Below, one piece after another: positions 1 through 9,398 of a stretch of DNA of 64,000 bases. How positions within the stretch are numbered: the stretch's first letter is position 1; every line of letters begins with the position of its first letter. Below the pieces are notes generated by a model. It searched no databases, was not told where the DNA came from, and worked only from the letters and a program-made list of their open reading frames with translations. This stretch comes from Rossellomorea vietnamensis NBRC 101237 (GTDB taxonomy: Bacteria > Bacillota > Bacilli > Bacillales > Bacillaceae_B). The translations under genes and the position numbers were made by a program. The stretch lies in assembly GCF_001591825.1 (NCBI RefSeq), contig NZ_BCVQ01000002.1:124001-188000 (forward strand), given 5' to 3'.

Positions 1-29
1 TATAGATTAATAGAAGGGAGGCTTCTTGC

Positions 30-1025
30 TTGAAACCTTTATTAGAAGTCAAAAACCTAAGTGTGGATTTCAAGAATGATCAGGGTTATGTCAGGCCGGT
101 TGAAAATATCTCTTTTCAAGTGAATCCGGGAGAGACCGTGTGTATAGTTGGTGAATCAGGCAGCGGAAAAAGTGTTACCAGCATGTCTATAATGCGATTG
201 CTGGATTACGAGAATGGATCTATATCTGAAGGCCAAATTTTATTTCAAGGAGAAGATTTGGCAAGAAAAAGCAAAGAAGAAATGAGGAAGATCCGCGGTA
301 ATGACATTTCTATTATTTTTCAGGAACCGATGACCGCTTTGAACCCTGTTTTTACGATAGGCAAACAATTGACTGAAGCTATATTGCTCCATCAGGATAA
401 AAGTAAAAATGAGGCTTGGATCCGGGCTAAGGAACTACTGGAGCTTGTTGGGATTAATGATATTGATGTACGCATGAAACAATATCCCCATGAGCTATCA
501 GGGGGGATGAGACAGCGTGTCATGATAGCCATTGCTTTATCGTGTGACCCGAAATTATTAATCGCTGATGAACCCACAACTGCTTTAGACGTAACTATAG
601 AAGCGCAGATATTGAATTTATTGAATGAACTAAAAGAAAAGATTAATATGTCGATCATTTTCATCACCCATGATATGGGAGTAGCAGCTGAGATATCTGA
701 CAGAATTGTCGTTATGTATGCAGGTAAGGTAGTGGAAGAAGGGGATGTCTTTCAGATTTTCGATGAACCGACCCATCCATATACCCGTGGGCTGTTAAAC
801 TCCATTCCCTCAGAAGAAGGTCCCCGCCAGGAGAAATTAACTTCCATTAAAGGGACCATTCCGAGTATCAACAATATGCCTGGGGGCTGCCGCTTCAATC
901 CCCGTTGTGAGTATGCCACCTCTCAGTGTATTGAAAAGGAGCCCCAGCTGTATAAGGAAAATGGGCGGCAGGTAGCCTGTTGGAATTATAAAGAAGTTAT
1001 CAAGAAAGAAAGTATGGCTCAGTGA
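30..1025 (+). CDS. Oligo/dipeptide ABC transporter ATP-binding protein (OppD/DppD type)
   Basis: Cytoplasmic ATPase that energises a peptide importer. The 331-residue product has Walker A GESGSGKS at residues 41-48, the ABC signature LSGGM near 156-160, Walker B ending in ADEPTTALD near 176-187, the switch THD, and the C-terminal oligopeptide-type extension with the paired-cysteine segment GCRFNPRCEYA. The TTG start is chosen because GAAGGGAGG lies 8 bases upstream. It is followed after 16 bases by the second ATPase, then a dipeptidase, binding lipoprotein, two permeases and two peptidases, all on the same strand, so this is the first visible gene of a peptide-use operon. Only 29 bases precede it, so the promoter may be outside the window. 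Exact peptide preference cannot be read. Confidence 0.93.
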   Translation: MKPLLEVKNLSVDFKNDQGYVRPVENISFQVNPGETVCIVGESGSGKSVTSMSIMRLLDYENGSISEGQILFQGEDLARKSKEEMRKIRGNDISIIFQEPMTALNPVFTIGKQLTEAILLHQDKSKNEAWIRAKELLELVGINDIDVRMKQYPHELSGGMRQRVMIAIALSCDPKLLIADEPTTALDVTIEAQILNLLNELKEKINMSIIFITHDMGVAAEISDRIVVMYAGKVVEEGDVFQIFDEPTHPYTRGLLNSIPSEEGPRQEKLTSIKGTIPSINNMPGGCRFNPRCEYATSQCIEKEPQLYKENGRQVACWNYKEVIKKESMAQ

Positions 1026-1041
1026 AGGGGGGATTCTAATC

Positions 1042-2064
1042 ATGAAATCAGAGTTGATCGATAATGAAAATAGTTATCATTCAAAGGAGGTGAGTTCAGA
1101 GATTCTGCTCGAAACCAAAAACCTTACAAAGTGGTTTCCTATCAAGTCTGGGATTTTAAAGAGAACAACCGGTTATGTAAAAGCAGTGGATGACATTTCT
1201 TTTTCGGTTCGTAAGGGGGAGACGTTTTCACTGGTGGGTGAGTCGGGATCAGGTAAATCTACTTTGGGAAGAGCGGTCCTAAGGTTGCACGAACCAACTT
1301 CAGGAGAAGTTCATTTTGAAGGGAAGGACATTACACACTTGCCTTCTCATGAAATGAGGAAGCTTAGAAGGGAAATGCAAATCATTTACCAAGACCCATT
1401 TGGTTCATTGGACCCTCGGATGAATATAGGCGATATAGTGGGAGAACCGTTGGATGTTCATCGAATTGCACGCGGGAAGCAAAGGAATGAAAGAATCGAT
1501 GAACTTCTGGAACTTGTTGGATTGGACCCTTCACGCAAATCAAGGTACCCGCATGAATTTTCAGGGGGACAAAGGCAGCGTGTAGGAATAGCCAGGGCAA
1601 TTGCATTGAATCCGAAGTTTATTCTGGCCGACGAGGCAGTCTCGGCTTTGGACGTTTCTGTTCAAGCCCAAGTTGTAAATCTTCTCAAGGAGCTTCAGCA
1701 AAAGTTAGGATTGACTTATTTGTTTATTGCACATGGCCTGAACATCGTAAGGCATATATCTGACCGTGTCGGTGTCATGTATTTGGGCCAGATGGTGGAG
1801 ATAGGAGAAGTAGATGAAGTGTATAAGCGGCCTGCACACCCTTATACATCTGCTTTAATATCGACTAAACCATCCCCAAATCCAAGAGCCAGAAAGAAGA
1901 AAGTGATCTTGGAAGGAGAAATCCCATCTCCGTCAAACCCGCCAACAGGGTGCCGATTTCACACGAGGTGTCCCTTGGCTACTGAGATATGTAAGCAAGA
2001 CACACCCATACTTAGACCTGTTTCGGATAAACAGTCAGTCGCATGTCATTTCCCATTGGTATGA
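1042..2064 (+). CDS. Oligo/dipeptide ABC transporter ATP-binding protein (OppF/DppF type)
   Basis: Second ATPase of the heterodimeric motor of the peptide importer. Walker A GESGSGKS is at residues 66-73, signature FSGGQRQRV near 173-181, Walker B FILADEAVSALD near 194-205, and the C-terminal peptide-transporter extension carries GCRFHTRCPLA. Length (340 aa) fits the family. The ATG start has AAGGGGGGA upstream. One oddity: the switch histidine is followed by glycine (AHG) where relatives usually have AHD; the His itself is kept, so activity is probably retained. It sits 16 bases after the partner ATPase and 65 bases before the dipeptidase gene. Confidence 0.93.
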   Translation: MKSELIDNENSYHSKEVSSEILLETKNLTKWFPIKSGILKRTTGYVKAVDDISFSVRKGETFSLVGESGSGKSTLGRAVLRLHEPTSGEVHFEGKDITHLPSHEMRKLRREMQIIYQDPFGSLDPRMNIGDIVGEPLDVHRIARGKQRNERIDELLELVGLDPSRKSRYPHEFSGGQRQRVGIARAIALNPKFILADEAVSALDVSVQAQVVNLLKELQQKLGLTYLFIAHGLNIVRHISDRVGVMYLGQMVEIGEVDEVYKRPAHPYTSALISTKPSPNPRARKKKVILEGEIPSPSNPPTGCRFHTRCPLATEICKQDTPILRPVSDKQSVACHFPLV

Positions 2065-2129
2065 AAAGGCTTTCCCTTTTAATATACCACATTAGTAAAA
2101 AAATTACACATTATTAAGGAGTGTATTAA

Positions 2130-3353
2130 ATGGACTTAAAAACAACGAAAACTAAAACAAAACCTTATAACGGATATAAATCATTTGATTACCTGGAGCC
2201 TGTAAAAGACTATAAACCTTACAAACTTGCTAAAGAGGTTGGTCGTGTAGAGCCGTTCACTTATCCAGTGTCAGATGAAAAGGAAGAACTTGTACAGAAG
2301 ATTTTGGAAGAAGACTATATTGTTTCATTGCATGAGCATACTTTTGTTACACCTGAAGATGTAGACTCTATTTTTGAATTCCGCCGCCAAGGCCGGGATT
2401 GGACCGGGTATGAAGGATTAAGTATTTCGGGACTCGACATTGTTTTTGAGAATTATATGGATGGTACCGCTTTCATTACTTCGAACGCAGGATGGAAATG
2501 GAATGATGTCCTTCATGACTTGGGGATCCGATACAGTGATTTTGCTCACCAAGACCTGGTAATCCGTGCAGAAACCATGGAGGATCTTTACCGCGCTAAA
2601 GAAGAACAAAAAGTGGCATTTGTTACCTCACTAGAATCCGCTACTCAAATCGAAAACGAAATTGATCGAGTGGATGTTCTATATGGATTTGGAGTCCGGG
2701 TAATGGGAATTGCTTATTCCGAAGCGAATGCCCTTGGCTGCGGGTTGAAAGAGAAGAATGACGGGGGATTGACAGCTTTTGGCCATAAAGTGGTGGAGCG
2801 CATGAACAAAATCGGTATGACGATTGATGTGTCACATTGCGGCGACCAGACAGCCAGAGATGTTATTGAAGCAAGTGACAAACCTATCTTTATTACCCAT
2901 GTAGGTGCTCGTGCACTATGGAACACAAGCCGCCTTAAGCCGGATGATATTTTGAAAGCATGTGCAGAAAAAGGCGGTGTCATTGGAATTGAGGCCGCAC
3001 CACACACTACTTTAACAAAGAAACACCGTGAACATACCATTGAGTCTGTTATGGAGCATTTTGAATATGTTGCAAATTTAGTGGGAATCGATCATGTCGC
3101 TTTTGGATTGGATACACTGTTCGGTGATCATGTCGGGCTTCACCATGCTTTTGCCAATGCTCTTTCAATCGGATCTTCACATTCAGGAGAACAATTCAAT
3201 GAAGTTGAATATGTAAAAGGTGTGGAAAACCCTGCTGAGGCATATCCAAATGTTGTGCGCTGGTTAGTCAACCACGGATACAGCCGTGAGGCAATTAAGA
3301 AAGTCATGGGGGAGAATGTGTTACGCGTACTAAAAGAAACTTGGGTGAAATAA
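2130..3353 (+). CDS. Membrane dipeptidase family (peptidase M19) zinc hydrolase
   Basis: Predicted cytoplasmic metallo-dipeptidase that would split dipeptides brought in by the surrounding transporter. The 407-residue product shows the M19 landmarks: a metal motif LHEH at 67-70, a bridging-acid segment SLES near E169, IDVSHCGD with H236, ITHVGAR with H257, and a late acid in FGLDTL near D328. No signal peptide is present. The first motif reads HxH (H68, H70) where characterised renal-type dipeptidases have HxD, so this is a divergent member and the true substrate could differ. Start ATG has AAGGAGTG upstream. It lies between the ATPases and the binding protein, an unusual place that ties it to the importer. 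Confidence 0.82.
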   Translation: MDLKTTKTKTKPYNGYKSFDYLEPVKDYKPYKLAKEVGRVEPFTYPVSDEKEELVQKILEEDYIVSLHEHTFVTPEDVDSIFEFRRQGRDWTGYEGLSISGLDIVFENYMDGTAFITSNAGWKWNDVLHDLGIRYSDFAHQDLVIRAETMEDLYRAKEEQKVAFVTSLESATQIENEIDRVDVLYGFGVRVMGIAYSEANALGCGLKEKNDGGLTAFGHKVVERMNKIGMTIDVSHCGDQTARDVIEASDKPIFITHVGARALWNTSRLKPDDILKACAEKGGVIGIEAAPHTTLTKKHREHTIESVMEHFEYVANLVGIDHVAFGLDTLFGDHVGLHHAFANALSIGSSHSGEQFNEVEYVKGVENPAEAYPNVVRWLVNHGYSREAIKKVMGENVLRVLKETWVK

Positions 3354-3373
3354 TCAAAATAGGGGGGAAGTTA

Positions 3374-4993
3374 ATGAAAAAGATTTGGCCGTTGCTGCTT
3401 GTATTAGTTCTGTTGCTTAGTGCCTGCGGAGGTAAAGAAAATGCTTCTTCAGATAGTAAAGATAAGGGGAACACAGAGAGTGGGGAAGTAAAACAAGGCG
3501 GTAATGTTTCTATACCGATTGTCGGTGACCCGATCTTTAACCCTTGGCATCCAAATGCTTATGCAGAATCAAATGTCGTCAACCGTATTATCTTTTCAGG
3601 CTTGACCAAGCCTGGGTTGGATAACGCTCCTGCAGCAAGCCTTGCAAAGGATTGGAGCACCTCAGATGATGGAAAGGTATGGACGTTCAACCTTCGCGAT
3701 GACGTTAAATGGCATGATGGTGAAGCCTTTACGGCCGAGGATGTAGCGTTTACATTTAATGAACTAGTGCTGAATGAATCACTGGGTTCAAATGGTGCAT
3801 CCAATTACAAAGCACTTGATAAAGTAGTTGTGGTCGATGACCACACAGTAGAGTTTCATCTGAAACGCCCTTGGGCGGCATTACCTGCTTATTTGGCTTT
3901 TAACTCAGAAATCATGCCGGAACATGTTTTGGCAGGGAAAGATCCATGGGAATTCACTGAATTCAATAAAAAGAATCCTGTAGGTACAGGTCCATTTAAG
4001 GTAAGTGAGTACACTTCAGGACAGCAGGTTGTTCTTGAAGCAAATAAAGACTTCTTTAATGGTGCACCTAACCTGGATACAGTGACGTACAAAATCCTGC
4101 CGGATGTGAATACTCAAATTGCACAGGCGTTAAGTAATGAGCTGGATATCTTTGTTATGGAAGATAAGGCTTCTCTAAAGAGAGTTAAGAGTGCTCAGAA
4201 CCTTAATGTGGTTGCTTCAGACATCACTCGTTACTTCTGGCTTGTAACAGACTTGGAGAATCCTAAGTTCCAAGATAAAAAAGTTCGGCAGGCCATTCTG
4301 CACGCCATTGACCGAAAGGCAATCATCGATTCGGTTCTTCAAGGCTACGGGAAAATTGCAGATGCAGCCATCACTCCAGACCAAGAAAAATATTACACAG
4401 ATGATGTAAAGTCTTATGAATACGATCCGGAAAAAGCAAAAGAATTACTAAAAGAAGCTGGCTGGGAAGATACAGACGGTGATGGAATCCTAGATAAAGA
4501 CGGCGAGAAATTCTCGTTTGATTTCGATGTTGCCCTGCAAGGGGATCTAGAACAAATCGCAGTCCTTACTCAACAGTATTTAAAAGATATCGGTATGGAT
4601 GTGAAGCTTAACACACTTGAGTGGAATGCAATGATTCAAAAGAATGTCATTGACCGTGACTTCGATATGATTGTCAACTGGTGGTCTTATCCGAGTGATC
4701 CTGATGTATACGCTCAGTACCATTCTTCAAATGCAGGGAAAGGAAACAATCTTCCTGGCTATAAAAACGAAGAGTTAGATAAGTTATTAGAAGCTGGCCA
4801 GGCTACAAGTGATCCTGCAGAACGTGTGGAAATCTACAAACAAGCACAAGAACATATGGCTGAAAACCTTCCTTATATTTATTTGTGGTATCCACAGGAG
4901 CTGAGTGTCAGAAGCAAGCGGCTTCATGGTGTCCCTGATATCTATTTCGGCGGTACGCTCCACTATATTAATGAGTGGTGGGTTGAAACCTGA
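3374..4993 (+). CDS. Peptide ABC transporter substrate-binding lipoprotein (SBP_bac_5)
   Basis: Surface lipoprotein that captures peptides for the importer. The start is set at the ATG at 3374, which has AGGGGGGAAG just upstream and begins a clean lipoprotein signal; a longer in-frame extension back to 3341 lies inside the preceding gene. The lipobox is LLSAC with acylated Cys18, followed by a Ser/Lys/Glu-rich linker and a family-5 binding fold (for example WTFNLRDDVKWHDGEAF near 110-126 and GTGPFKV near 200). At 539 aa the length is normal. A hairpin follows the gene before the permeases, consistent with raised expression of the binding protein relative to downstream genes. Confidence 0.93.
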   Translation: MKKIWPLLLVLVLLLSACGGKENASSDSKDKGNTESGEVKQGGNVSIPIVGDPIFNPWHPNAYAESNVVNRIIFSGLTKPGLDNAPAASLAKDWSTSDDGKVWTFNLRDDVKWHDGEAFTAEDVAFTFNELVLNESLGSNGASNYKALDKVVVVDDHTVEFHLKRPWAALPAYLAFNSEIMPEHVLAGKDPWEFTEFNKKNPVGTGPFKVSEYTSGQQVVLEANKDFFNGAPNLDTVTYKILPDVNTQIAQALSNELDIFVMEDKASLKRVKSAQNLNVVASDITRYFWLVTDLENPKFQDKKVRQAILHAIDRKAIIDSVLQGYGKIADAAITPDQEKYYTDDVKSYEYDPEKAKELLKEAGWEDTDGDGILDKDGEKFSFDFDVALQGDLEQIAVLTQQYLKDIGMDVKLNTLEWNAMIQKNVIDRDFDMIVNWWSYPSDPDVYAQYHSSNAGKGNNLPGYKNEELDKLLEAGQATSDPAERVEIYKQAQEHMAENLPYIYLWYPQELSVRSKRLHGVPDIYFGGTLHYINEWWVET

Positions 4994-5007
4994 TAATCTG
5001 TTTAGCT

Positions 5008-5041
5008 TACTGCCTCCTTTCTTCATATTAAGGGGGCAGTA
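5008..5041 (+). terminator. Intra-operon hairpin after the binding-protein gene
   Basis: TACTGCCTCCTT (5008-5019) pairs with AAGGGGGCAGTA (5030-5041) with one G-U pair and a 10-base loop. No long T-run follows, so it is more likely a partial terminator or mRNA-stabilising stem than a full stop. Position between binding protein and permease is typical for such attenuating hairpins. Confidence 0.6.
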
Positions 5042-5070
5042 TTAACTCACCAAGGAAGGAGAGTAGCAAG

Positions 5071-6006
5071 ATGGCCCATTTTATATTGACACGTCTATGG
5101 CAAAGTGTTGTATTGCTCGCGATAGTGACTGTTATTACTTTCTTTTTAATGAATTTGGCTCCTGGCGGTCCCTCCTCGATGATGAGAATGGATGCAACTG
5201 AAGCAGAGAGAGAAGCGATAGCAGAGCAGCTCGGCTTAAATGATTCTGTTATTGTCCGGTATGGCGCCTGGGTCGGTGATGCCCTTCAAGGTGATTTTGG
5301 TATTTCTTTATCCAGCGGTGAACCTGTCATCGAACGTATCATTGACCGTTTCCCGCATACTTTCAAGTTAGCTTTGTGGACGGTTTTTTTCTCCGTGATT
5401 ATAGGAATCTTGTTTGGAATACTGTCTGCCCGAAATAGGAATACGTGGCGGGATCATACGATCAATTTCACTAGTGTCATAGGTTTATCTGTTCCATCAT
5501 TCTGGCTCGCTATTATGTTTATCCTGTTGTTTTCAGTGCAGCTGCAATGGCTGCCGTCTTCCGGGGTAGGTAGTGGTTCGTTGACCGATGAAATCAAATC
5601 AATGATCATGCCGGTTATCATCCTTTCAACTGCAACGCTTCCTACAATCGTCCGATTTACGAGATCATCCATGCTGGAAGTCATCTCTCAAAACTTTATT
5701 CGTACTGCACGAGCAAAGGGAGCGAAAGAAAAGACAGTTATCTATGTTCATGGATTGAGGAATGCTCTCATCCCTGTTATCTCCATCATAGGGGTATTGA
5801 TTCCCCGGTTATTGAGTGGAACTGTCATTGTCGAATCCGTATTTGGTTGGCCGGGGATGGGGCGTTTGATCGTAGAAGCAGCTCAGGGGAGAGATTACAA
5901 CTTGGTAATGGGTGTGACGGTTGTCGTGACTGCTCTTGTCATATTCTCGAACTTTGTCGTTGATATTATCTATTCCAGAGTAGACCCACGAGTGAAAAAT
6001 ATTTAA
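5071..6006 (+). CDS. Peptide ABC transporter permease (DppB/OppB type)
   Basis: Inner-membrane channel subunit of the peptide importer. The 311-residue product begins with the classical N-terminal helix (residues about 9-30), has six hydrophobic segments, and carries the cytoplasmic ATPase-docking EAA-type loop RTARAKGAKEKTVIYVH in the second half, followed by the usual hydrophobic ending with VDPRVK. AAGGAAGGAGAG precedes the ATG. It pairs with the next gene and is in line with the binding protein upstream. Confidence 0.94.
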   Translation: MAHFILTRLWQSVVLLAIVTVITFFLMNLAPGGPSSMMRMDATEAEREAIAEQLGLNDSVIVRYGAWVGDALQGDFGISLSSGEPVIERIIDRFPHTFKLALWTVFFSVIIGILFGILSARNRNTWRDHTINFTSVIGLSVPSFWLAIMFILLFSVQLQWLPSSGVGSGSLTDEIKSMIMPVIILSTATLPTIVRFTRSSMLEVISQNFIRTARAKGAKEKTVIYVHGLRNALIPVISIIGVLIPRLLSGTVIVESVFGWPGMGRLIVEAAQGRDYNLVMGVTVVVTALVIFSNFVVDIIYSRVDPRVKNI

Positions 6007-6023
6007 AAAGGCGGGTGAAAAGA

Positions 6024-6923
6024 ATGAATGGAGCAGTTAAAACCACAACAATCAAGGGTGCACCTTTGTCATACGGCAAAGAAAGTAAACTATCGAATTT
6101 TTTTCAACAGTTAATGAAGAATAAAGTCGCTTGGTTCTCCTTCTGGTTCTTGATCCTTGCCCACTTGATCGTTTTTTTCGGACCGCTGGTTTGGAGGATC
6201 AGTCCTGAAGCGGTCGATCCCATAAACGCATTTGCAAGCTGGACTGCGGCTCACCCGTTAGGAACCGATGATATGGGGCGTGATGTCTTGAGCCGTATGC
6301 TTTATGGCGGCCAAATCACATTGCTAGTGGGTTTTGGATCCATGGTCTTTACCGTCTTGATCGGCGGCCTGATAGGAGCAGTTGCCGGATTTTTTGGAGG
6401 CTGGATTGATACTGTGCTCATGCGGTTTACGGAAGCCATGATGTCAGTGCCGAACTTCTTCCTTGCACTGGTCGCATTGACGGTTCTCGGGAAAAGTCCT
6501 TGGATGGTCATTGTCGTTATTGCCTTTACATCATGGATGGAAATTGCAAGGGTTGTCTACGGGGAGACATTAAAATGGAAAGCAAATGAGTTTGTGGAAG
6601 CCTCAATGGCGATGGGATCATCCTCGATCCGGACTCTCATTCGCCACGTAGTCCCGCAAGTGATACCTACCATTATAGTGGCCAGTACTTTGGGGATTGC
6701 CTGGGCCATCCTTACGGAAAGTGCAATAAGTTATCTTGGTTTAGGTATCCAGCCGCCGACTTCTACATGGGGAAATATGCTCCAGAATGCTCAGCAATAC
6801 ATTTGGACTTCGCCTATCCTGGGGGTATTGCCTGGAGTAGCCATTACATTGGTGGTGCTGGCTTATAATTTTTTGGGAGATGGCCTGAGAGATCTCCTTG
6901 ATCCAAAGCATGTGAAGAAATAA
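6024..6923 (+). CDS. Peptide ABC transporter permease (DppC/OppC type)
   Basis: Second channel subunit. An N-terminal cytoplasmic tail and helix (about 34-55) precede the transport domain; GTDDMGRDVLSRMLYG is the family hallmark and VEASMAMGSSSIRTLIRHV is the EAA-type docking loop. The ATG at 6024 is preferred because AAGGCGGGTGA ends 5 bases upstream; the upstream GTG at 6015 lies inside that ribosome-binding site. Product is 299 aa, normal for the family. The start is 17 bases after the first permease. Confidence 0.92.
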   Translation: MNGAVKTTTIKGAPLSYGKESKLSNFFQQLMKNKVAWFSFWFLILAHLIVFFGPLVWRISPEAVDPINAFASWTAAHPLGTDDMGRDVLSRMLYGGQITLLVGFGSMVFTVLIGGLIGAVAGFFGGWIDTVLMRFTEAMMSVPNFFLALVALTVLGKSPWMVIVVIAFTSWMEIARVVYGETLKWKANEFVEASMAMGSSSIRTLIRHVVPQVIPTIIVASTLGIAWAILTESAISYLGLGIQPPTSTWGNMLQNAQQYIWTSPILGVLPGVAITLVVLAYNFLGDGLRDLLDPKHVKK

Positions 6924-6942
6924 AGAGAATGAGGTGGAGAAT

Positions 6943-7800
6943 ATGAAAAAGGTCATAAATGGTTGTGAAATGTATTACGAAGTCTTAGGTAATCCTGAAA
7001 ATGAAACGATATTCTTTGTTCATGGAGGACCTGGATTGGGAGATTGCAGGGGAGATATAAATACTTTTCAAGATCTATCTGATAGTTTTCAGCTCGTGTT
7101 TATGGATATGAGAGGGTCAGGAAGGTCAGCAGATGTTCCGCCATACACTCATGAGCAATGGGTGGATGACTTAAACGAATTGCGGAATCAGCTTGGTGTG
7201 GGAAAAATTATCCTCCATGGAGCGTCTTATGGCGGTTTTATCGTGCAAGAGTTTGCCTTGAGATATCCTGAACATACTAAAGCCATCCTTCTTAATGTTA
7301 CGGCAGCGGATAATGATCACCATCATCTTGCGATTGATAATGCATTAAGAAGTAATCTTCCGGGGATTGATGAAGAAGGTCTTACTCGTCTATTTGAAGG
7401 TTATGTAAAATCTAATGAGGACTTTAAAGCGCTCTACCAAGCTATCCTGCCTTTATATACGATGGAACAAGACATGGAAGCCCAAAAACAGAAGCTTGAT
7501 CAAATATTCTATCACTATCAAACTCATAATGATGCGTTCCATCAAAATTTAAAGCATTTCGATTTGAAACCAAAACTCCACAACATCAAGGTTCCTGCAA
7601 TGGTGACGGCCGGTGAACGCGATTGGATCTGCCCGCCGGTATGCTCAGAAAATATTGTTTCACGGATTCCCCAGGCAAAATATATCTTATTTAAAGAGTA
7701 TGGCCACTCCTTGGTACGTGAACAAGGGGATAAATATAAGGGCCTCATGCGTCAATTTCTAAATGAGGAAATAACAGAGCCAAAAACGCTTGTATATTGA
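6943..7800 (+). CDS. Alpha/beta hydrolase, proline iminopeptidase-like (S33), copy 1
   Basis: Predicted cytoplasmic serine aminopeptidase that would remove N-terminal proline or similar residues from imported peptides. Residues 27-31 are HGGPG, the oxyanion motif of prolyl aminopeptidases; the nucleophile elbow is GASYGG with Ser95; the acid is in GERDW near 226 and the base in YGHS near 253. ATG 6943 is chosen over GTG 6934 because GAGGTGGA lies 4-5 bases before it. The next gene is a close paralogue, so this is a tandem duplication at the end of the peptide operon. Substrate is inferred from family and neighbours; an esterase role cannot be excluded. Confidence 0.83.
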   Translation: MKKVINGCEMYYEVLGNPENETIFFVHGGPGLGDCRGDINTFQDLSDSFQLVFMDMRGSGRSADVPPYTHEQWVDDLNELRNQLGVGKIILHGASYGGFIVQEFALRYPEHTKAILLNVTAADNDHHHLAIDNALRSNLPGIDEEGLTRLFEGYVKSNEDFKALYQAILPLYTMEQDMEAQKQKLDQIFYHYQTHNDAFHQNLKHFDLKPKLHNIKVPAMVTAGERDWICPPVCSENIVSRIPQAKYILFKEYGHSLVREQGDKYKGLMRQFLNEEITEPKTLVY

Positions 7801-7821
7801 TTGAATGAAAGGAGGGAAATT

Positions 7822-8670
7822 ATGAAGGTGAAATTAAATGGTTGTGAGATTTATTATGAGGTCCACGGTAACCCGGATAATGAAACAATTTTTATCATCC
7901 ATGGAGGACCGGGAATGAGCGACTGCAGAGGAGATGTCCATTCTTTTAAGGCTCTGGCTGATGGATACCAATTGGTTTTCCTCGACAACCGCGGATCAGG
8001 GAGGTCGGAAGAAGTGCCTCCATATACACATGAACAATGGACGGCTGATATTGATGCCTTAAGGGCTCACCTCGGAATTGAAAAAATCACTATTCTAGGA
8101 GGAAGCTACGGTGGATACCTATCCTTGGAGTATGTATTGAGATATTCCGAACGGGTAAACAAGGTTATTCTAAGAGATACGGCTGCTAATGATAGATATA
8201 CTGACCTTTCGATGCAAAAAGCTCTAGACAGCAAGCTGCCAGGAATCAATGAGGAAATGCTGGAACGCTTATTCACAGGTAAGGTTCGTTCTAATGAAGA
8301 GTTCCGGGAAATGATTAAAGCTATCCTTCCCCTTTATACCGTCAAATTTGATGAAGCAAAGGCAAATGAAAAGCTTGATAATATCTTTTTCCACTATCAA
8401 ACCCATAATTATGCCTTCAGTGTGAATAAGCAAAGCTACGATGTCTCCGGCAGGCTTGGTGAAATAAAGGTGCCTGTATTAATTACGGTAGGAGTACATG
8501 ACTGGGTTACCCCGGTGGAATGCTCAGATGAACTGGCAGGAGGCATTCCCAATAATCAGTATGTAAAGTTCATGAACAGCGGGCATTCCCCTCAAATAGA
8601 AGAAAATGAAAAGTACATTAAGTTGGTCAGGGATTTTCTACTGGCCACTGATGTTAGTGCTAGTGCATAA
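7822..8670 (+). CDS. Alpha/beta hydrolase, proline iminopeptidase-like (S33), copy 2
   Basis: Paralogue of the preceding gene with the same layout: HGGPG near residue 30, nucleophile elbow GGSYGG with Ser95, acid in GVHDW, base in SGHSP. The start is the ATG at 7822, with GAAAGGAGGGA 5 bases upstream; an in-frame TTG at 7801 has no ribosome-binding site. The two copies match along their whole length in motif order but differ in many surface positions, suggesting diverged specificity instead of simple dosage. A strong hairpin follows immediately, ending the operon. Confidence 0.83.
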   Translation: MKVKLNGCEIYYEVHGNPDNETIFIIHGGPGMSDCRGDVHSFKALADGYQLVFLDNRGSGRSEEVPPYTHEQWTADIDALRAHLGIEKITILGGSYGGYLSLEYVLRYSERVNKVILRDTAANDRYTDLSMQKALDSKLPGINEEMLERLFTGKVRSNEEFREMIKAILPLYTVKFDEAKANEKLDNIFFHYQTHNYAFSVNKQSYDVSGRLGEIKVPVLITVGVHDWVTPVECSDELAGGIPNNQYVKFMNSGHSPQIEENEKYIKLVRDFLLATDVSASA

Positions 8671-8673
8671 TAG

Positions 8674-8702
8674 AGAAAAGAGAACAGCCAGTTCTCTTTT
8701 CT
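8674..8702 (+). terminator. Terminator of the peptide-use operon
   Basis: AGAAAAGAGAAC (8674-8685), loop AGCCA, GTTCTCTTTTCT (8691-8702): a perfect 12-bp stem starting 3 bases after the last stop codon. The 3' arm is T-rich, but there is no separate T-tract. Confidence 0.7.
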
Positions 8703-8761
8703 GGGAGGACAAGTTCCTGGTCCCATCAGTTCAGAAGTTCTTTACTTTCTTTTTTCGTAAA

Positions 8762-8799
8762 ATAAGATGCCCTTTAGTAAAAGGTGCGGGGCATCTTAT
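8762..8799. repeat. Perfect 11-bp inverted repeat
   Basis: ATAAGATGCCC (8762-8772) and GGGCATCTTAT (8789-8799) with a 16-base centre. It lies about 90 bases past the operon terminator in non-coding sequence and has no T-tract. Role unknown; it may be a second termination or RNA-stabilising stem. Confidence 0.55.
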
Positions 8800-8999
8800 A
8801 CACCTCGTACGCCGTGACATTGCGTTGTTGATGGAGAATCAATTTAGATTAAAGCAGAATTCTATAGCCGATAGAAATCTACTCGTAATTAATTTCCACA
8901 AGTTAATCTTATCATAATTTCCAAATCTAGATCCAAACAGGTTCATTCCTACTGCATTCACTGCATCTTTTTAGCTTCGAGGTTTAATGAAATATAAGG

Positions 9000-9303
9000 T
9001 GTTTTTAAAATTCTAAATCATCGAGCTTAATATTAGAAATTTTTTAACATCAATAAAAGAGCCATCTTTATTGACCTTCCAATTTTTCAGAATTCCAAAC
9101 TGAGTGTTCTATATATCCCATCAATAAGGGGTAAGGTTACCTCTCACTCCACCAAATTCCCTTGGGCTTGTCCATATTCCAACCTATTTTCTATTTATAT
9201 TAAAGGTGGTATCTGAAGGCCAACCGTATTTATAATAAGTAGCCTCTGAACATATTTCTACAGAGAAGTTCAACTCTTCTACCTTTACTCCACTCGGATT
9301 CGA
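9000..9303 (-). pseudogene. Decayed coding fragment, family not recognised
   Basis: Reading the minus strand from about 9303 gives a protein-like stretch (starting [17 protein letters not shown], later VGIWTSPREFGGVRGN and FGILKNWKVNKDGSFIDVKK) interrupted by several stop codons in one frame. Residue composition looks coding, unlike the AT-rich spacer beside it. No start signal remains. The rest of the gap 8800-9390 shows no other gene. The call rests only on composition and frame persistence. Confidence 0.3.
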
Positions 9304-9398
9304 TTACGAAAATGATATTCTAAAAAACCTGAACGGAGCCAAATGAGCTGGGCTGCTCTCTTCTCAGGTTCAAAAAAAGGTGTGAATGGGGACGGTTC

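Noticed and set aside
8606-8917. 103-codon frame overlapping the end of hydrolase copy 2
   Set aside because: It runs through the operon terminator and a hairpin in a different frame from the gene, with no ribosome-binding site.
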